Positions 43,392-54,180 of a stretch of 64,000 bases of DNA are shown here, one piece after another. Position numbers and translations under genes: made by a program. How positions within the stretch are numbered: position 1 is the stretch's first letter; each line of letters begins with the position of its first letter. The notes under the pieces were generated by a model. It did no database searches and was not told where the DNA came from. It worked only from the letters and a program-made list of their open reading frames with translations. Origin of the DNA: Corydoras sp. C115 (taxonomy: Eukaryota; Chordata; Actinopteri; Siluriformes; Callichthyidae); NCBI GenBank assembly GCA_019802505.1, contig JAFMOC010000199.1, forward strand, positions 310,001-374,000, read 5' to 3'.

Positions 43392-46154
43392 CATTTAGTC
43401 ATTTACATTTAGTCATTTAGCAGACGCTTTTATCCAAAGCGACTTACAAATGAGAACACCACAAGTCAGAAGCCATGGAGAAAACCAACTACTGTAAATT
43501 CATCAAACCTGATTGTTATTCGAAGCTGCGCCCCCCCCCCTCCCTTTTTTTTAAAATGTTTTTTATTTTTATTTTTATTTTTATTATTTTTTTATTTTTT
43601 TACAACAGGTATTTGTTAAAGAGATGCGTCTTAAGTAGTTTCTTAAAACTGTTTAGTGATTCTGCCTTACGGACAGAGTTGGGAAGATCGTTCCACCATT
43701 TTGCAGTGGTGAACGCCACAGAGTGAGAATTAGCTCCTCGGTGAGGTGGAATCGCCAGGCGGCAATCATCACTGGAGCAAAGTGAACGAGTCCGAGTGTA
43801 TTTTGAAAAGATAGAGTGAAGGTAGGAGGGGGAAGATCCAGAAATGGTACTGTATGCCAGAGTCAGTGACTTGTACTGAATGCGAGCAGCTACAGGAAGC
43901 CAATGGAGGGAAGTGAGTAATGGAGTGACATGAGTTCGCGTGGGCTGGTTAAACACAAGTCGGGCTGCAGAGTTTTGAATTAGTTGAAGAGGTCTGATTG
44001 TGGAAGCTGGGATACCGGCAAGTAGTGCATTACAATAATCAAGCTGGGATAAGACTAGGGCTTGAACAAGCAGTTGGGTAGCATGTTCAGTCAAAAAGGG
44101 TCTGATCTTCCTTATGTTGTAAAGAAGGAATCTACAAGAACGGGCGGTTTTGATAATATGATCAGAGAGTTTAAGGTGGGAGTCTATTGTGAACCCGAGG
44201 TTCCGGACCGAATCGGATAGGGAGATTGTGGAGCCATCAATTTGGAAGGTCAGGTTGTGATGGATTGAGGGTTTAGCTGGGATAATGAGAAGCTCTGTTT
44301 TTTCTAAGTTTAATTTGAGATGACGGGCCTTCATCCAGACAGATATGTCGGTGAGGTACGCAGATACCCGGATGAAGTTGAGTGTCATCAGCATAGCAGT
44401 GGTAAGAGAAACCATGCGCCTGGATGACTGTGCTCAGTGATGTCATGTAAAGTGAGAAGAGGAGAGGAGCAAGTACAGAGCCCTGAGGCACACCAGTGCG
44501 TACTTGGTGAGAGTTAGAGATCTCCCCATTCCATGACACTTTGAAGGTCCTTCCTGTGAGATAGGATCGAAACCATTCAAGTGTCGTACAAGAAAGGCCT
44601 AATTCAGCTAGAGTGGACAGTAGAATCTGATGATTTACTGTATCAAAAGCTGCAGAAAGGTCTAACAAAATGAGGACCGAGGATTGAGATTTGGCTTTGG
44701 CAGATTTAAGTGAGTCAATTACAGAGAGCAATGCTGTCTCCGTGGAGTGACCACATCTAAAACCGGATTGACTGGGATCAAGGAGATTATTCTGATTAAG
44801 AAATTTGGAGACCTGTGTGGATACCACCCGTTCAAGTGTTTTAGACAGGAAAGGTAAAAGAGAAACAGGTCTGTAGCTTTCGACCAAATTTGGGTTGAGC
44901 GTAGGTTTTTTGAGTAGGGGTTGGCCTGTTTAAAACAATTTGGAAAAGTCCCTGACGTGATAGAGGAGTTAACGATGTGTGTGAGGAGGAGGCAATGGAT
45001 TGAAGAAGGTGGGATGGGATGGAATCAAGGGGGCAAGTAGTTGGGTTACTGGCAAGAAGAATTTTGCAGATGTCAGATTCTGTGAAAGGGGAGAAGGAGG
45101 AGAGGGTTGGATGGCTGGATGGGTGAGATGTAGTGTTGTGGAAATGGTGAGTATGAAAGAGAAGAGAAGTACGTTGCTTCCGAAGCGTCTCCGTGAGCCA
45201 GGGACTGGACGGAGAACTATGTGTTTTCCTGGTACGTTGCTTCCGAAGCGTCTCCGTGAGCCAGGGACTGGACGGAGAACTATGTGTTTTCCTGGTGAAT
45301 TTTGGACAGACCTGATCAAGACATGAAGCCAAGGTGGAGCAGAATGTGCTTGATGCAGTGTTGGTGTCAAGGGTTAAGAAGTTACTGATGCTAGGAAGGG
45401 CATCTGTAACCAAGTCGGCAAAGAGTGTGTTAGAGAGAGCACTAAGATTGTGACGTACCTGAGATGTTTTACTGATGATCACGGGAGAAGGTGGAAGAGA
45501 GACAGAGAACTGTATGAAGAAGTGGTCTGATTCATGAAGTGGAGTGATGTGTATGTCAGAAGAGAGACATGAGCGCGTCATGATGAGGTCGAGCTGGTTA
45601 CCAGCCCGGTGGGTAGCTGAGGTGCGGAGTAGATGGAGGTCCAGGCTGGAGATGAGATCGAGAAACTCAGCGGCGTACGGTCGGTCTAAGTGAATGTTGA
45701 AATCGCCGAGGACAACAAGAGGACAACCATCATCTGGGAGAGATGATAATAACATATCAAATTCCTCGACGAAGTTATCTAGTTGACCTGGAGGACGATA
45801 GATGACAAGAAAATTACATTTAACCGGTTCAGTGATTGTCAGTGCATGGAATTCGAATGAGAGAGTGTTTGATGAAAGTGTAAGAGGAGAGAATTTCCAT
45901 TTGTGGGTTATAAGCAAACCTGTGCCACCTCCTCTTTTGCCAATACGAGGAGAGTGAAAGAAGTGGAAATTAGTTGAAAGGGCAGCTGGTGTCGCGGAAT
46001 TCTCCGGACGAATCCACGTCTCGGTGGGGGCTAAAACCTGAAGACCAGCATGAGCCGCAAAAGCAGAAAACGATCTTTGTGCTGCATATCCAAAATATGT
46101 CAAAATTATGTGTGTGTATGCAAACATGTGCATTAGACTAGAGTTTAGCGGCAC
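43392..46154 (-). mobile_element. L2 LINE, nearly full-length ORF2
   Basis: A 2.8-kb minus-strand L2-type LINE. The 3' end has the fish L2 tail AGTCGCTTTGGATAAAAGCG-like sequence (minus of about 43420-43445) followed by an (ATTTAGTC)-type repeat. A run of nine or ten G (sense) near 43530 is also seen in the copy at 61886-62435. ORF2 is broken only by a couple of frameshifts. Confidence 0.9.
43600..46154 (-). pseudogene. L2 ORF2: AP endonuclease and reverse transcriptase
   Basis: The endonuclease runs from 46154: LAPTETWIRP, FHSPRIGKRGGGTGLLITHK, LVVLGDFNIHLDRPYAAEFL, THRAGNQLDLIMTR and LHESDHFFIQFSVS. After a frameshift near 44880 comes RT: YRPVSLLPFLSKTLERVV, FRCGHSTETALLSVID, LLDLSAAFDTVNHQILL and GVPQGSVLAPLLFSLYM, then the catalytic CYADDTQL. 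After a second frameshift the C-terminal part includes VLSQLDYCNALLAGIP and LTSLHWLPVAARIQYKSL, ending KTHLFNKYLL. A perfect 63-bp tandem duplication (45171-45296) repeats 21 residues of the linker, in frame. Catalytic residues look intact. Confidence 0.9.
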
Positions 46155-46680
46155 CAGTAAGGCAATGGCATCTCACAAATCAGAAAATTAATGTGGGTCT
46201 GAGAGACCGATAAAAGTATTGGATTTATGTGAAAAAACTCAATCTCTGTTCTTTGAGTGTCTGACCTGGGTGTGCACTCAAACCTAAACTCAATAATTTT
46301 GCATTCACAATAAATGTTATATTTTCACTGAACAGTACAGTATAACATGCAGTTTAGGACATGATGACAGCGTGTCTGAAGTATATTGGTTAACATTATG
46401 GTTTAAGTTTTTGTCATTTGTCAGAATGGTTGAAAATAATGAGGTTGTAAAACAGGAAATACCCCAGCTAACCAAAATATTGTCATTACGTCCGTCCAAC
46501 ATAATTTGCTGACCAAAGTTTCATCTCTGCGACATGATTATGTTGACGTGACATACGGAAAAGTGAAATTCTTGGATCCATTATGGCGACATAATAGTCT
46601 AATAGTCGACAGTTGTTAATCGGTACATAACTTTGCTGTTTAATTTGCTGTCCGGCAACATAACCACAACGTACTTTAGA
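46155..46680 (-). other. dscam intron, unassigned
   Basis: No coding or known repeat. It borders the GC-rich repeat locus abruptly at 46683. Confidence 0.45.
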
Positions 46681-46682
46681 TT

Positions 46683-47937
46683 ATGGGCGGCGTGCGGCCG
46701 CTGGACTTCGGGCAGGGCGGCATGCGGCCCCTGCTGCTCGGGCTGGGCGGCGTGCGGCCCCTGGACCTCGGGCTGGGCGGCGTGCGGCCCCTGGACCTCG
46801 GGCTAGGCGGCGTGCGGCCTCTGGACCTCGGGCTGGGCGGCGTGCGGCCCCTGGACCTCGGGCTGGTCAGCGTGCGGCCCCTTGACCTTGGGCTGGGCGG
46901 CGTGACGCCCCTGGACTTCGGGCTGGGCGGCGTGACGCCCCTGGACTTCGGGCTGGGCGGCGTGACGCCCCTGGACTTCGGGCTGGGCGGCGTGACGCCC
47001 ACGTCGGACAAGGAGTGGGCCATGCCCTCTGGCTGCGTGGTCCGGTGGACGCCCAGGTCAGGCGAGGAGTTGGCCACGCTCTCTGGCTGCGTGGCGAGGC
47101 GGATGCCCCCTGGCTGCATGGCGAGGCGGATGCCCCCTGGCTGCGTGGCATTCGCTGGACTTCGGGCAGGGCGCCGTGCCGCCCCTGCTGCTCGGGCCGG
47201 GCGGCGTGCGGCCCCTGCTGCTCGGGCTGGGCGGCGTGCGGCCCCCGCTGCTCGGGCTGGGCGGCGTGCGGCCCCCGCTGCTCGGGCTGGACGGCGTGCG
47301 GCCCCCGCTGCTCGGGCTGGGCGGCGTGCGGCCCCTGGACCTCGGGCTGGGCGGCGTGCGGCCCCTGGACCTCGGGCTGGGTGGCGTGCGGCCCCTTGAC
47401 TTCGGGCTGGGCGGCGTGAAGCCCCTGGACTTCGGGCTGGGCGGCGTGACACCCCTGGACTTCGGACTGGGCGGCGTGATGCCCCTGGACTTCGGGCTGG
47501 GCGGCATGCGGCGCATGGACCACCACAGGTGTGCCAGCTCGCGGGTGTGTGGCAGGACTGCCCGCTGGCTGGACCTTGGCGGGAACGCACGCAGGAGGGG
47601 CCTCAGCGGATTCATACGCTGGCTGGACCTCGGTGGGTTCGCACACTGGCAGGACCTTGGCGGGCACGCATGCTGGCAGGACCTTGGCGGGCATGCATGC
47701 TGGAAGGACCTTGGCAGGCACGCATGCTGGCTGGACCTTGGTGGGCACGCATGCTGGCTGGACCTCGACGGGCACGCATGCTGGGTGGACCTCGGCGGGT
47801 TCGCACACTGGCAGGACCTTGGCGGGCATGCAATCCTGCACATAGTACAAATACACCCCCACCGCAATGCCCAAACACAAAGACACGGACATATCTGACA
47901 CGGGGAAGACGGACTGGACACACGAGACTGGACACAC
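46683..47937 (-). repeat. GC-rich 30-bp and 27-bp coding-type repeat locus
   Basis: Two repeat classes. From 46683 to about 46990 and 47160 to 47520 the unit is 30 bp (plus strand CTGGGCGGCGTGCGGCCCCT, then GGACCTCGGG). Between them are about 170 non-periodic bases. From about 47560 to 47840 the unit is 27 bp (ACCTTGGCGGGCACGCATGC core), ten copies. It is far more GC-rich than the flanking AT-rich intron. No LTR, inverted repeat or target duplication was found around it. Confidence 0.9.
46867..47937 (-). CDS. 356-codon open frame of 9- and 10-residue repeats
   Basis: I recognise no family. From the ATG at 47937 the frame begins MCPVSCVQSVFPVSDM and a hydrophobic SVSLCLGIAVGVYLYYVQ, which could act as a signal anchor. 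Ten 9-residue units follow, (V/M/E)P(A/T)(K/E)V(L/Q)PAC with a cysteine in nearly every unit, then twelve 10-residue units G(P/H)HAAQPE(V/Q)(Q/R). The tail is irregular. Both repeat lengths keep frame, and this frame alone starts with a non-repeat hydrophobic leader. Against coding: at least four other frames over the same DNA, on both strands, are also open for 230-300 codons. Confidence 0.35.
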   Translation of the reverse strand: MCPVSCVQSVFPVSDMSVSLCLGIAVGVYLYYVQDCMPAKVLPVCEPAEVHPACVPVEVQPACVPTKVQPACVPAKVLPACMPAKVLPACVPAKVLPVCEPTEVQPAYESAEAPPACVPAKVQPAGSPATHPRAGTPVVVHAPHAAQPEVQGHHAAQSEVQGCHAAQPEVQGLHAAQPEVKGPHATQPEVQGPHAAQPEVQGPHAAQPEQRGPHAVQPEQRGPHAAQPEQRGPHAAQPEQQGPHAARPEQQGRHGALPEVQRMPRSQGASASPCSQGASASPRSQRAWPTPRLTWASTGPRSQRAWPTPCPTWASRRPARSPGASRRPARSPGASRRPARSPGASRRPAQGQGAAR

Positions 47938-49195
47938 GGTTCACACTGAGAATTTCACTGATTCGTTGACGGTGCTCAGCGCGCGCGCTAAAAGACTTAC
48001 CGCGACGTGTATGCCTTTAGTTATAGGTATTATAATAGGTGTTATATATCAGGTATTATACAAGCTTTCATAATAAAATGCTTGTTGACATGTGCCCGTA
48101 AGTACAGCGCGCGCATTCTGCCATCATATACTACTGTGGAAACATTATAAAAACACTAAAATCATTTCTCAAAACTGACTGTTCCATTAGCGCATAATTC
48201 ATTCTAAAAGTAAACGCTTTTACTCTGTCGTGCGTTCGTAAGTTACAAAAACTTTAGATAAAGGGGGTTGGGAATTTCTCTAGCGGCGCTCCGGCTCATT
48301 TGTGTAACAATGGACACTAAGTGGTGCACTGCAGGGGAGCGGGGGATTTGCGCGCACACACGCACGATGACAATTTTCGTGGTTCCAGGGAAACCAGTGT
48401 TAAATGCAATTATAATTTATATTATCAAATCAAAATAAGTGATAAATTTATGCAGTCTACAATTTGTCAAACAATACCAAAGATTACATATACAATATAT
48501 GCAGTGAGTAAACCTTTAATTATGTGCTAATATATAATTCATTTAGGTAAAGGAAATACTTTTTTTTATAATTTATTTGCATTGTGAAAAACTGTAAGTA
48601 AAACAATATTCATGTTTTTAAAAACCTGAACCTGAAGCACAATATGCTCTTTTTTAAGGCTAGGGATTTAGTTGAATGCTCTCTCCACTAAATACAATTT
48701 TTTATTTAAAACTTTTAGTAGAAGAAACCTTTTAAGACATTTATATGGTACCGTTATGCTCATGAAATTATGGCAGTATAGTAGACCTGAGGTTTGCAGA
48801 TCTAAACAGGATAATACAGCATGGTGCAAGGGTCTTGATTAGAAATTAAAAGATTTGGACATAAAAATGATGTAAAAGCAGTTAAAATTTAAGGGACAAA
48901 TTTTAGGTCAAATTTTTCCTTTTGGCAATAATAATCCTATGTACAAGGCAATATACAATGCTTTACACTTAACAGGTAGCCTATAGGACAACGCAATTAA
49001 AATGACAGATTTCTTTTCAGATGTTTACTCTCCACATGATATTACAGTTATTATTATAGATTATTATTCCAACCTTTATACAGCACTCACATCACAGAAA
49101 TATTCTAATTATGATTAAAGAGTCTGAGTTAGTCATGGTTTCAGGTTGTTATTTTGGCCCATCAGAAGTGCAAGTGGCGTCTCATCCCTCGTGGT
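47938..49195 (-). other. dscam intron, mostly AT-rich
   Basis: 47938-48120 has several GCGCGC runs and a CGCG|GTAAGT donor-like site (minus, about 48000) just upstream of the repeat frame. 48120-49195 is AT-rich with nothing recognised. Confidence 0.4.
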
Positions 49196-49620
49196 TCCAC
49201 CTGTGACATCATCCCTACTGCCAGTGGCTGAGCCAGATGGCATACGCCGGCGGATTTCTTAACTTAGATTTTTTTTTTGGAATAGCCCAGAAGCAAATTT
49301 TACACACGAAAGAGACTTCAGGACCTAGGATAGAACGAGCTGGCACTGCTGATGGCTTACTGGGCCGAGACGAACATATGATGCTCTCAATGCTCTTCAC
49401 TGCTACTAAGCTCGATGCTCACACGGTTAAGTCATCACTTCGTCCTACTTTGGTCTTTACACCACGTTTCTCATCTGCAGATGTTGAGATTCTGATGCAG
49501 GTGGAATCCATTCTCCTGTCGACCAGCGAGAGGCACTGGCGCAGTTAGGGAAGCTTATGTCTGTATCGTGAAGATCACGACCACCAATGTGTCCCAGTTG
49601 CCCCTGGGTGTGGTCCAGCA
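49196..49620 (+). pseudogene. Gypsy gag C-terminal scrap
   Basis: It contains PRFSSADVEILMQVESILLS followed by a broken zinc-knuckle-like LCLYREDHDHQC, parallel to IPMQVESIRLSASE and CLCLYCDGSDH in the copy at 51120. Only this part of gag remains. Confidence 0.6.
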
Positions 49621-49689
49621 AACACTGTTAAGGTTATTATGTCAGCAGTGTTGGTTAATAATTTCCATGCCCCTGTCTGACAGCAGAAA

Positions 49690-50335
49690 TCCTGCGAGCT
49701 TAGCCAAATCTGATTGCCTGGAGAATAAGTGGAAACTGCACTCCAGCGCCGATCAGCGAAAGACTTATTGCACTGCAAAACCTTATTGATCTGCTGGTGA
49801 ACCTGTCCCCAAGCCCAATCATTGTGCTTAAACAATTCGTCCACTACAGGTGAGTCGGAGGGTTCGGGGTCCCAGAGTACAAACTGCAGGTGGTAGTCCA
49901 GAACAGACTGAAAAGGAGTCATACCTGTAGATGAGTGGCTTAAGAAGTTCTGAGCGATCTCATACCTAGGAACAGGGTAAATATGTAGTGGCTTGAGTTT
50001 GCCAGCAGGGAGCGTCTTAGGGGCCTTGTAAGGAGCACATATGGAACAAGACTTAACAAGGTACTGAATATCTGATTTTAAAGTGTCCCACCAATACTTG
50101 CGATAAAGCAGATGTATTAATGCGAGCCACCCAGAGGGGGGGCAGAACATAGGGACGAATGTGCCCAAGTAATAAGTTTGGTATGAAATGGACCCGGCAC
50201 AAACAAGAGTTTAAGAAGGTTATCCAGAAAGTGTAGGCTTACCAACTCCATAAGTTCTACATCAAACTCCCAGTGCAACGAACCGATGAAACAGCATGCT
50301 AGAAGAATGGTTGTGTTGGTAGCTGGATCTATCTC
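49690..50335 (-). pseudogene. Inverted gypsy integrase fragment lacking the catalytic core
   Basis: On the minus strand: HWEFDVELMELVSL, FHTKLITWAHSSLCSAP, then in another frame LLYRKYWWDTLKSDIQYLVK and SCSICAPYKAPKTLPAGKLK, the integrase zinc domain. It passes almost at once to RYEIAQNFLSHSSTGMTPFQ and VLWDPEPSDSPVVDELF. About 130 residues holding the DDE core are missing between PLHIYPVP and YEIAQN. It is opposite in direction to the gypsy copy at 51120-54180. Confidence 0.75.
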
Positions 50336-50685
50336 CTGACTGGTGTGTGTTAATATGTGCATTCCCTGGATGTAACATAGTAACTTTAATTAGTTTTAAT
50401 GTGTATGCTATAAAATTCTGTGCATATGTGGACTAGTTATATAATGTTTAATTAAGCATTAGATGGTCAACCAGATTATGATGGACTTATATTTTTTGTG
50501 TGAATATTTAAAATATGTGCCTTATGAGATGTGGCCTTAATATTAATATTTCCTAAAAGGATAAGCTTCCCATATATCATAATTTGAACCTATGAACATT
50601 TTTAATGCTTTGGCAAAGTCGTATTATTATTTAAATACTTTTTAATAAAACTTGAAATCTTGAAAGCTCATTTGCATCATGCATG

Positions 50686-51080
50686 TGTCACAAATGCTCC
50701 CTCTAGCAGCACTTCTGCTACACCTGGTGGTGGTTCTGTGGGCGGTCTCACGCAGACTTGGTATCGCGCCTGGTCACCGGAATTCTGATTCCAGTTTCCA
50801 GTTTTTGGCTCCCTCTTCCTTCTACATCAGCCCTTCCTTTGTCCGTGTTTGTCGCATTGGTTCTTGTTACCTGACTCTCCATTGTGTTATTCCGGTTTCA
50901 GGATTAAGCGCTCTGCAGAATCGTTTGCTCTCCATCTTGACAGTGTCGGCAGTTGTCTTCATCGCGGGTTACGCTGTTCTACTGCCGTCTGCCAGCTCGC
51001 CTCCTTTTTGTGTTTTGTTTCACTTTATATATTTTGGAGGTCGCATTTTGTTCATTACATATCGTTTTTGCATTGAATGT
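50686..51080 (+). repeat. Probable gypsy 5' LTR/leader
   Basis: TGTCACAAATGCTCCC starts a non-coding stretch just before gag. It does not match the LTR at 55913, so the two ends of this composite do not belong to one element. Confidence 0.4.
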
Positions 51081-54000
51081 TGGAGTACGTTCGTTTGTTT
51101 ACTACGCACTCACCGTACGTATCCGGTACATCATCCTTGCCTCTTCCAGTGGTAGAACCAGAACGTTACGATGGAGATCCAGAGGTATGTGAGCTATTTC
51201 TTCTTCAATGCTCTTTTTACTTTGACAATCGTTCCCCGGCTACGGATGAACAGAAGATTTTCTTCATCATTTCTCGTTTACGTGACCGGGCTGGTAACTG
51301 GGGATCGGCTCTCTGGAATGCTCTCACAGCCAAATCGAGTAACTTCCAGCTATTTATGGAACGTTTTCGTAGTACGTTTTTTCTCCCGCGTAAGGAACGT
51401 GCGGTGGGGGATCTACTATTTGAACTTAAGCAAGGTACCAGATCCATCGCCTATTATGCGCTGGAGTTTCAGACTCTTGCGGCTCATAGCGGCTGGAATA
51501 AGCCGGCCCTCCTGGTAGCTTACCACTCAGGATTAAGGAAGGAGCTTGCGGCGGAGCTACTTTTTAAGGACGAGAGCATGTCCCTCTACGAATTTATCAC
51601 CACCATGATTCGTTTGGATCAGCTCTGGCAATCTGAAAAGACTTTGCCCTCGCCTCCGCGCACCACGGCCTCACCTGCCACTTCCTCGTTGGATCTGGAG
51701 ATCCCGATGCAGGTGGAATCTATTAGGCTGTCTGCCAGCGAGAGTAGTCGTCGCATCCGTGGATGCTTATGTTTATATTGTGATGGAAGTGATCATTTGT
51801 TGGACTAATGTCCCACGTGTCCCTCCACTAGGGGTCGTGGTTCGGCTACTAGGCTGAGAGCCATTACATCGTCACAGGATTCTGTTGTGGTAAGCATGTT
51901 CCAAATGCAACAACCGTTTTTACTGCCTGCTAGGCTTACTTTCTTGAACAAATGTATTTCTACGACGACATTACTGGACTCTGGGGCTGAGGGTAATTTT
52001 CTGGATTCTTCATTTGCTGTTAAGTTGGGTATTCCTAAAACTAAACTTGCACAGTCCATTTGGGTTAGTTCTGCTGATGGTCGCCCTCTGCACCCTGGTG
52101 CCATTTCACATTCTAATTTTTCTTGTCACCTGTCAGTTAGTGCTCTTCACACAGATGATCTCACATTCCTCCTTATTTCATCTCATTTCCCTCTCATTTT
52201 AGGGTTGCCTTGGCTTCAGCGGCACGACCCAGCCATCTCCTGGGATTCTCGGGATATTAACAATTGGTCGCCATATTTTTCTTACTGTGATAAAAGAGCA
52301 TCTGCTTGAAGGTTATGATGACCAGTGCTATAGGAGGTGACCAACTGTTAGCCTTTTGGTCTTACCAATGCTCCTGGTATTTTCAAGGCATTTATTAATG
52401 AGGTCTTAGGGGATTTTTTAGAGGAGTTTGTCCTGGTCTATCTCGATGACATACTTATCTTCTCGTCTGACCTTACCATGCATCGCCATCATGTTCTCAC
52501 CATCCTTCGGCGTCTGCTACAAAATCAGCTTATGGTGCTGATAAGTGCGAGTTCCACCAAGAACAGATATCATTTTTGGGCTACATTTTTTCCGCCAAGG
52601 GATTACAGATGGACCCTAGTAATGTCCATGCCGTGGTGGACTGGCCAGTACCTACTACAGTCAGTTCATTACAGCATTTCTTGGGGTTTGCTAATTTTTA
52701 TCGCAAATATATTCACGGTTTCAGTTCCTTGGCCTTGCCTCTCACCAATCTTTTGCAGGGTAAATCCAAGATCCTCCACTGGAACCAGGAGGCAGATCAG
52801 GCATTCGCTGACCCCAAGGCCCTGTATTGGCTCATCCGGATCCTGATTCTCGTTTTTGAGTTCTCTCTCAATGACCGGAGTCATCTTCCCGTCGTCATCC
52901 GGTGGCTTTCCTTTCCAGGAAATTGTCTCAGACTGAGTGCAATTATAGTATTGGGGACAGGGAGTTGTTAGCTATTAAAATTGCTCTGGAGGAGTGGCGG
53001 CATTCGTTAATGGGGTCCAACCACCTCTTTGTGATCATAACTGATCACAAAAATCTTGAATATCTTAAGGGGGCTAAACGCCTTGATGCCCGTCAGTCTC
53101 GCTGGTCTTTGTTTTTCAATAATTTTCATTTTACCATCTCCAAAAGGGCTGGTCATCATAACCTTCAAGCAAATGCTCTTTCACGACTGCATCTGGGTCA
53201 TGGTAGCAGGGGAGGAGGAGTCGATTCTTCCTGCGAGATGTTTCCTGAATACCATACATTGGGAGTTTGACCATGAGATCGAGAGGGCCTTACAGGGTTG
53301 TCCAGCTCCTTCCCACTGCCCATCTGGATTATTGTTTGTATCTTTGCCTTACCGTACTCGTTTGATCACCTGGGCTCATTCTCTATTGTGTGCAGGACAT
53401 CCTGGGGTAGATCGGACTATCCAGCTACTTTACTGTAAATACTGGTGGGAATCTTTAAACTCTGATGTTCAGCATGTTGTTTCCTCCTGTTCTATTTGTG
53501 CAGCTTGCAAGACCCCTATGGTGTTACACGCTGAAAAGCTCAATCTCTTGCTTCCTTGGGCTGAGATCGCTCAGAATTCTCTCCGTCATTCCGCCACCGG
53601 GTTGACCCCTTTTCAGTGCGTGTTGGGATTTCAACTGCCATTTGTGCTGTGGGATCCAGAACCCTCCAATTCCCCTGACGTTGATGCTTGGTTTAAGCGG
53701 AGTGAGATGATATGGGCGCAGGTTCATCAACGCGTTGACCACGTCTTGCGGCGCAATAAGTCCTTTGCGGATTGCCATTGTAGTCAGGCCCCAGTTTATG
53801 CGCCTGGGAATTTAGTATGACTCAATTCCTGCGATGTGCCATACAGGTTATCAAGCTTTTGCCCAGATTCCTAGGCCCCTTCAAGGTTCTGCGTCAGATT
53901 AACCCGGTATCAGTTAGTGCTACATTCTAAATATTGAGTTCATCCAATCTTCCACACATCCCGCCTGAAACCTTTTGTTGCTGAACCCCTTGATTCTGTT

Positions 54001-54180
54001 CTACTAGAGGGTATAGTTTTACAGACAGTGTCGGTTCCACCTTTCAGTACCTGGTTGATTGGGAGGGGTTTGGTCCCAAGGAACACAGCTGGGTAGATAG
54101 CTCGGATATTTTGGATCCTAAACTTATTGACGATTTTAACACCAGTCATCCCGATAAGCCTGCCCCACGTGGCCGTCATT
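51081..54180 (+). pseudogene. Gypsy gag-pol copy with deletions in RT and integrase
   Basis: Gag has VVEPERYDGDPEVCELFLLQ, FSYFD-type capsid residues, and a zinc knuckle C-L-Y-C-D-G-S-D-H, then a TAA at 51807. Protease: LLDSGAEGNFLDSSFA and LILGLPWLQRHDPAISW. A deletion at about 52310-52340 jumps to the middle of RT (NAPGIFKAFINEVLG, VYLDDILIF), then FLGYIFSAKGLQMDP. RNase H: FLSRKLSQTECNYSIGDREL and ITDHKNLEYLKGAKRLDARQ. Integrase zinc domain: HPGVDRTIQLLYCKYWW. The core is deleted (KLNLL to PWAEIAQN). A decayed chromodomain ends near 54180. Several frameshifts. Confidence 0.87.

Noticed and set aside
47015..47969. Plus-strand open frames of 100-240 codons in the repeat locus
   Set aside because: They are by-products of stop-free repeats, and none begins with non-repeat sequence like the minus-strand frame at 47937.
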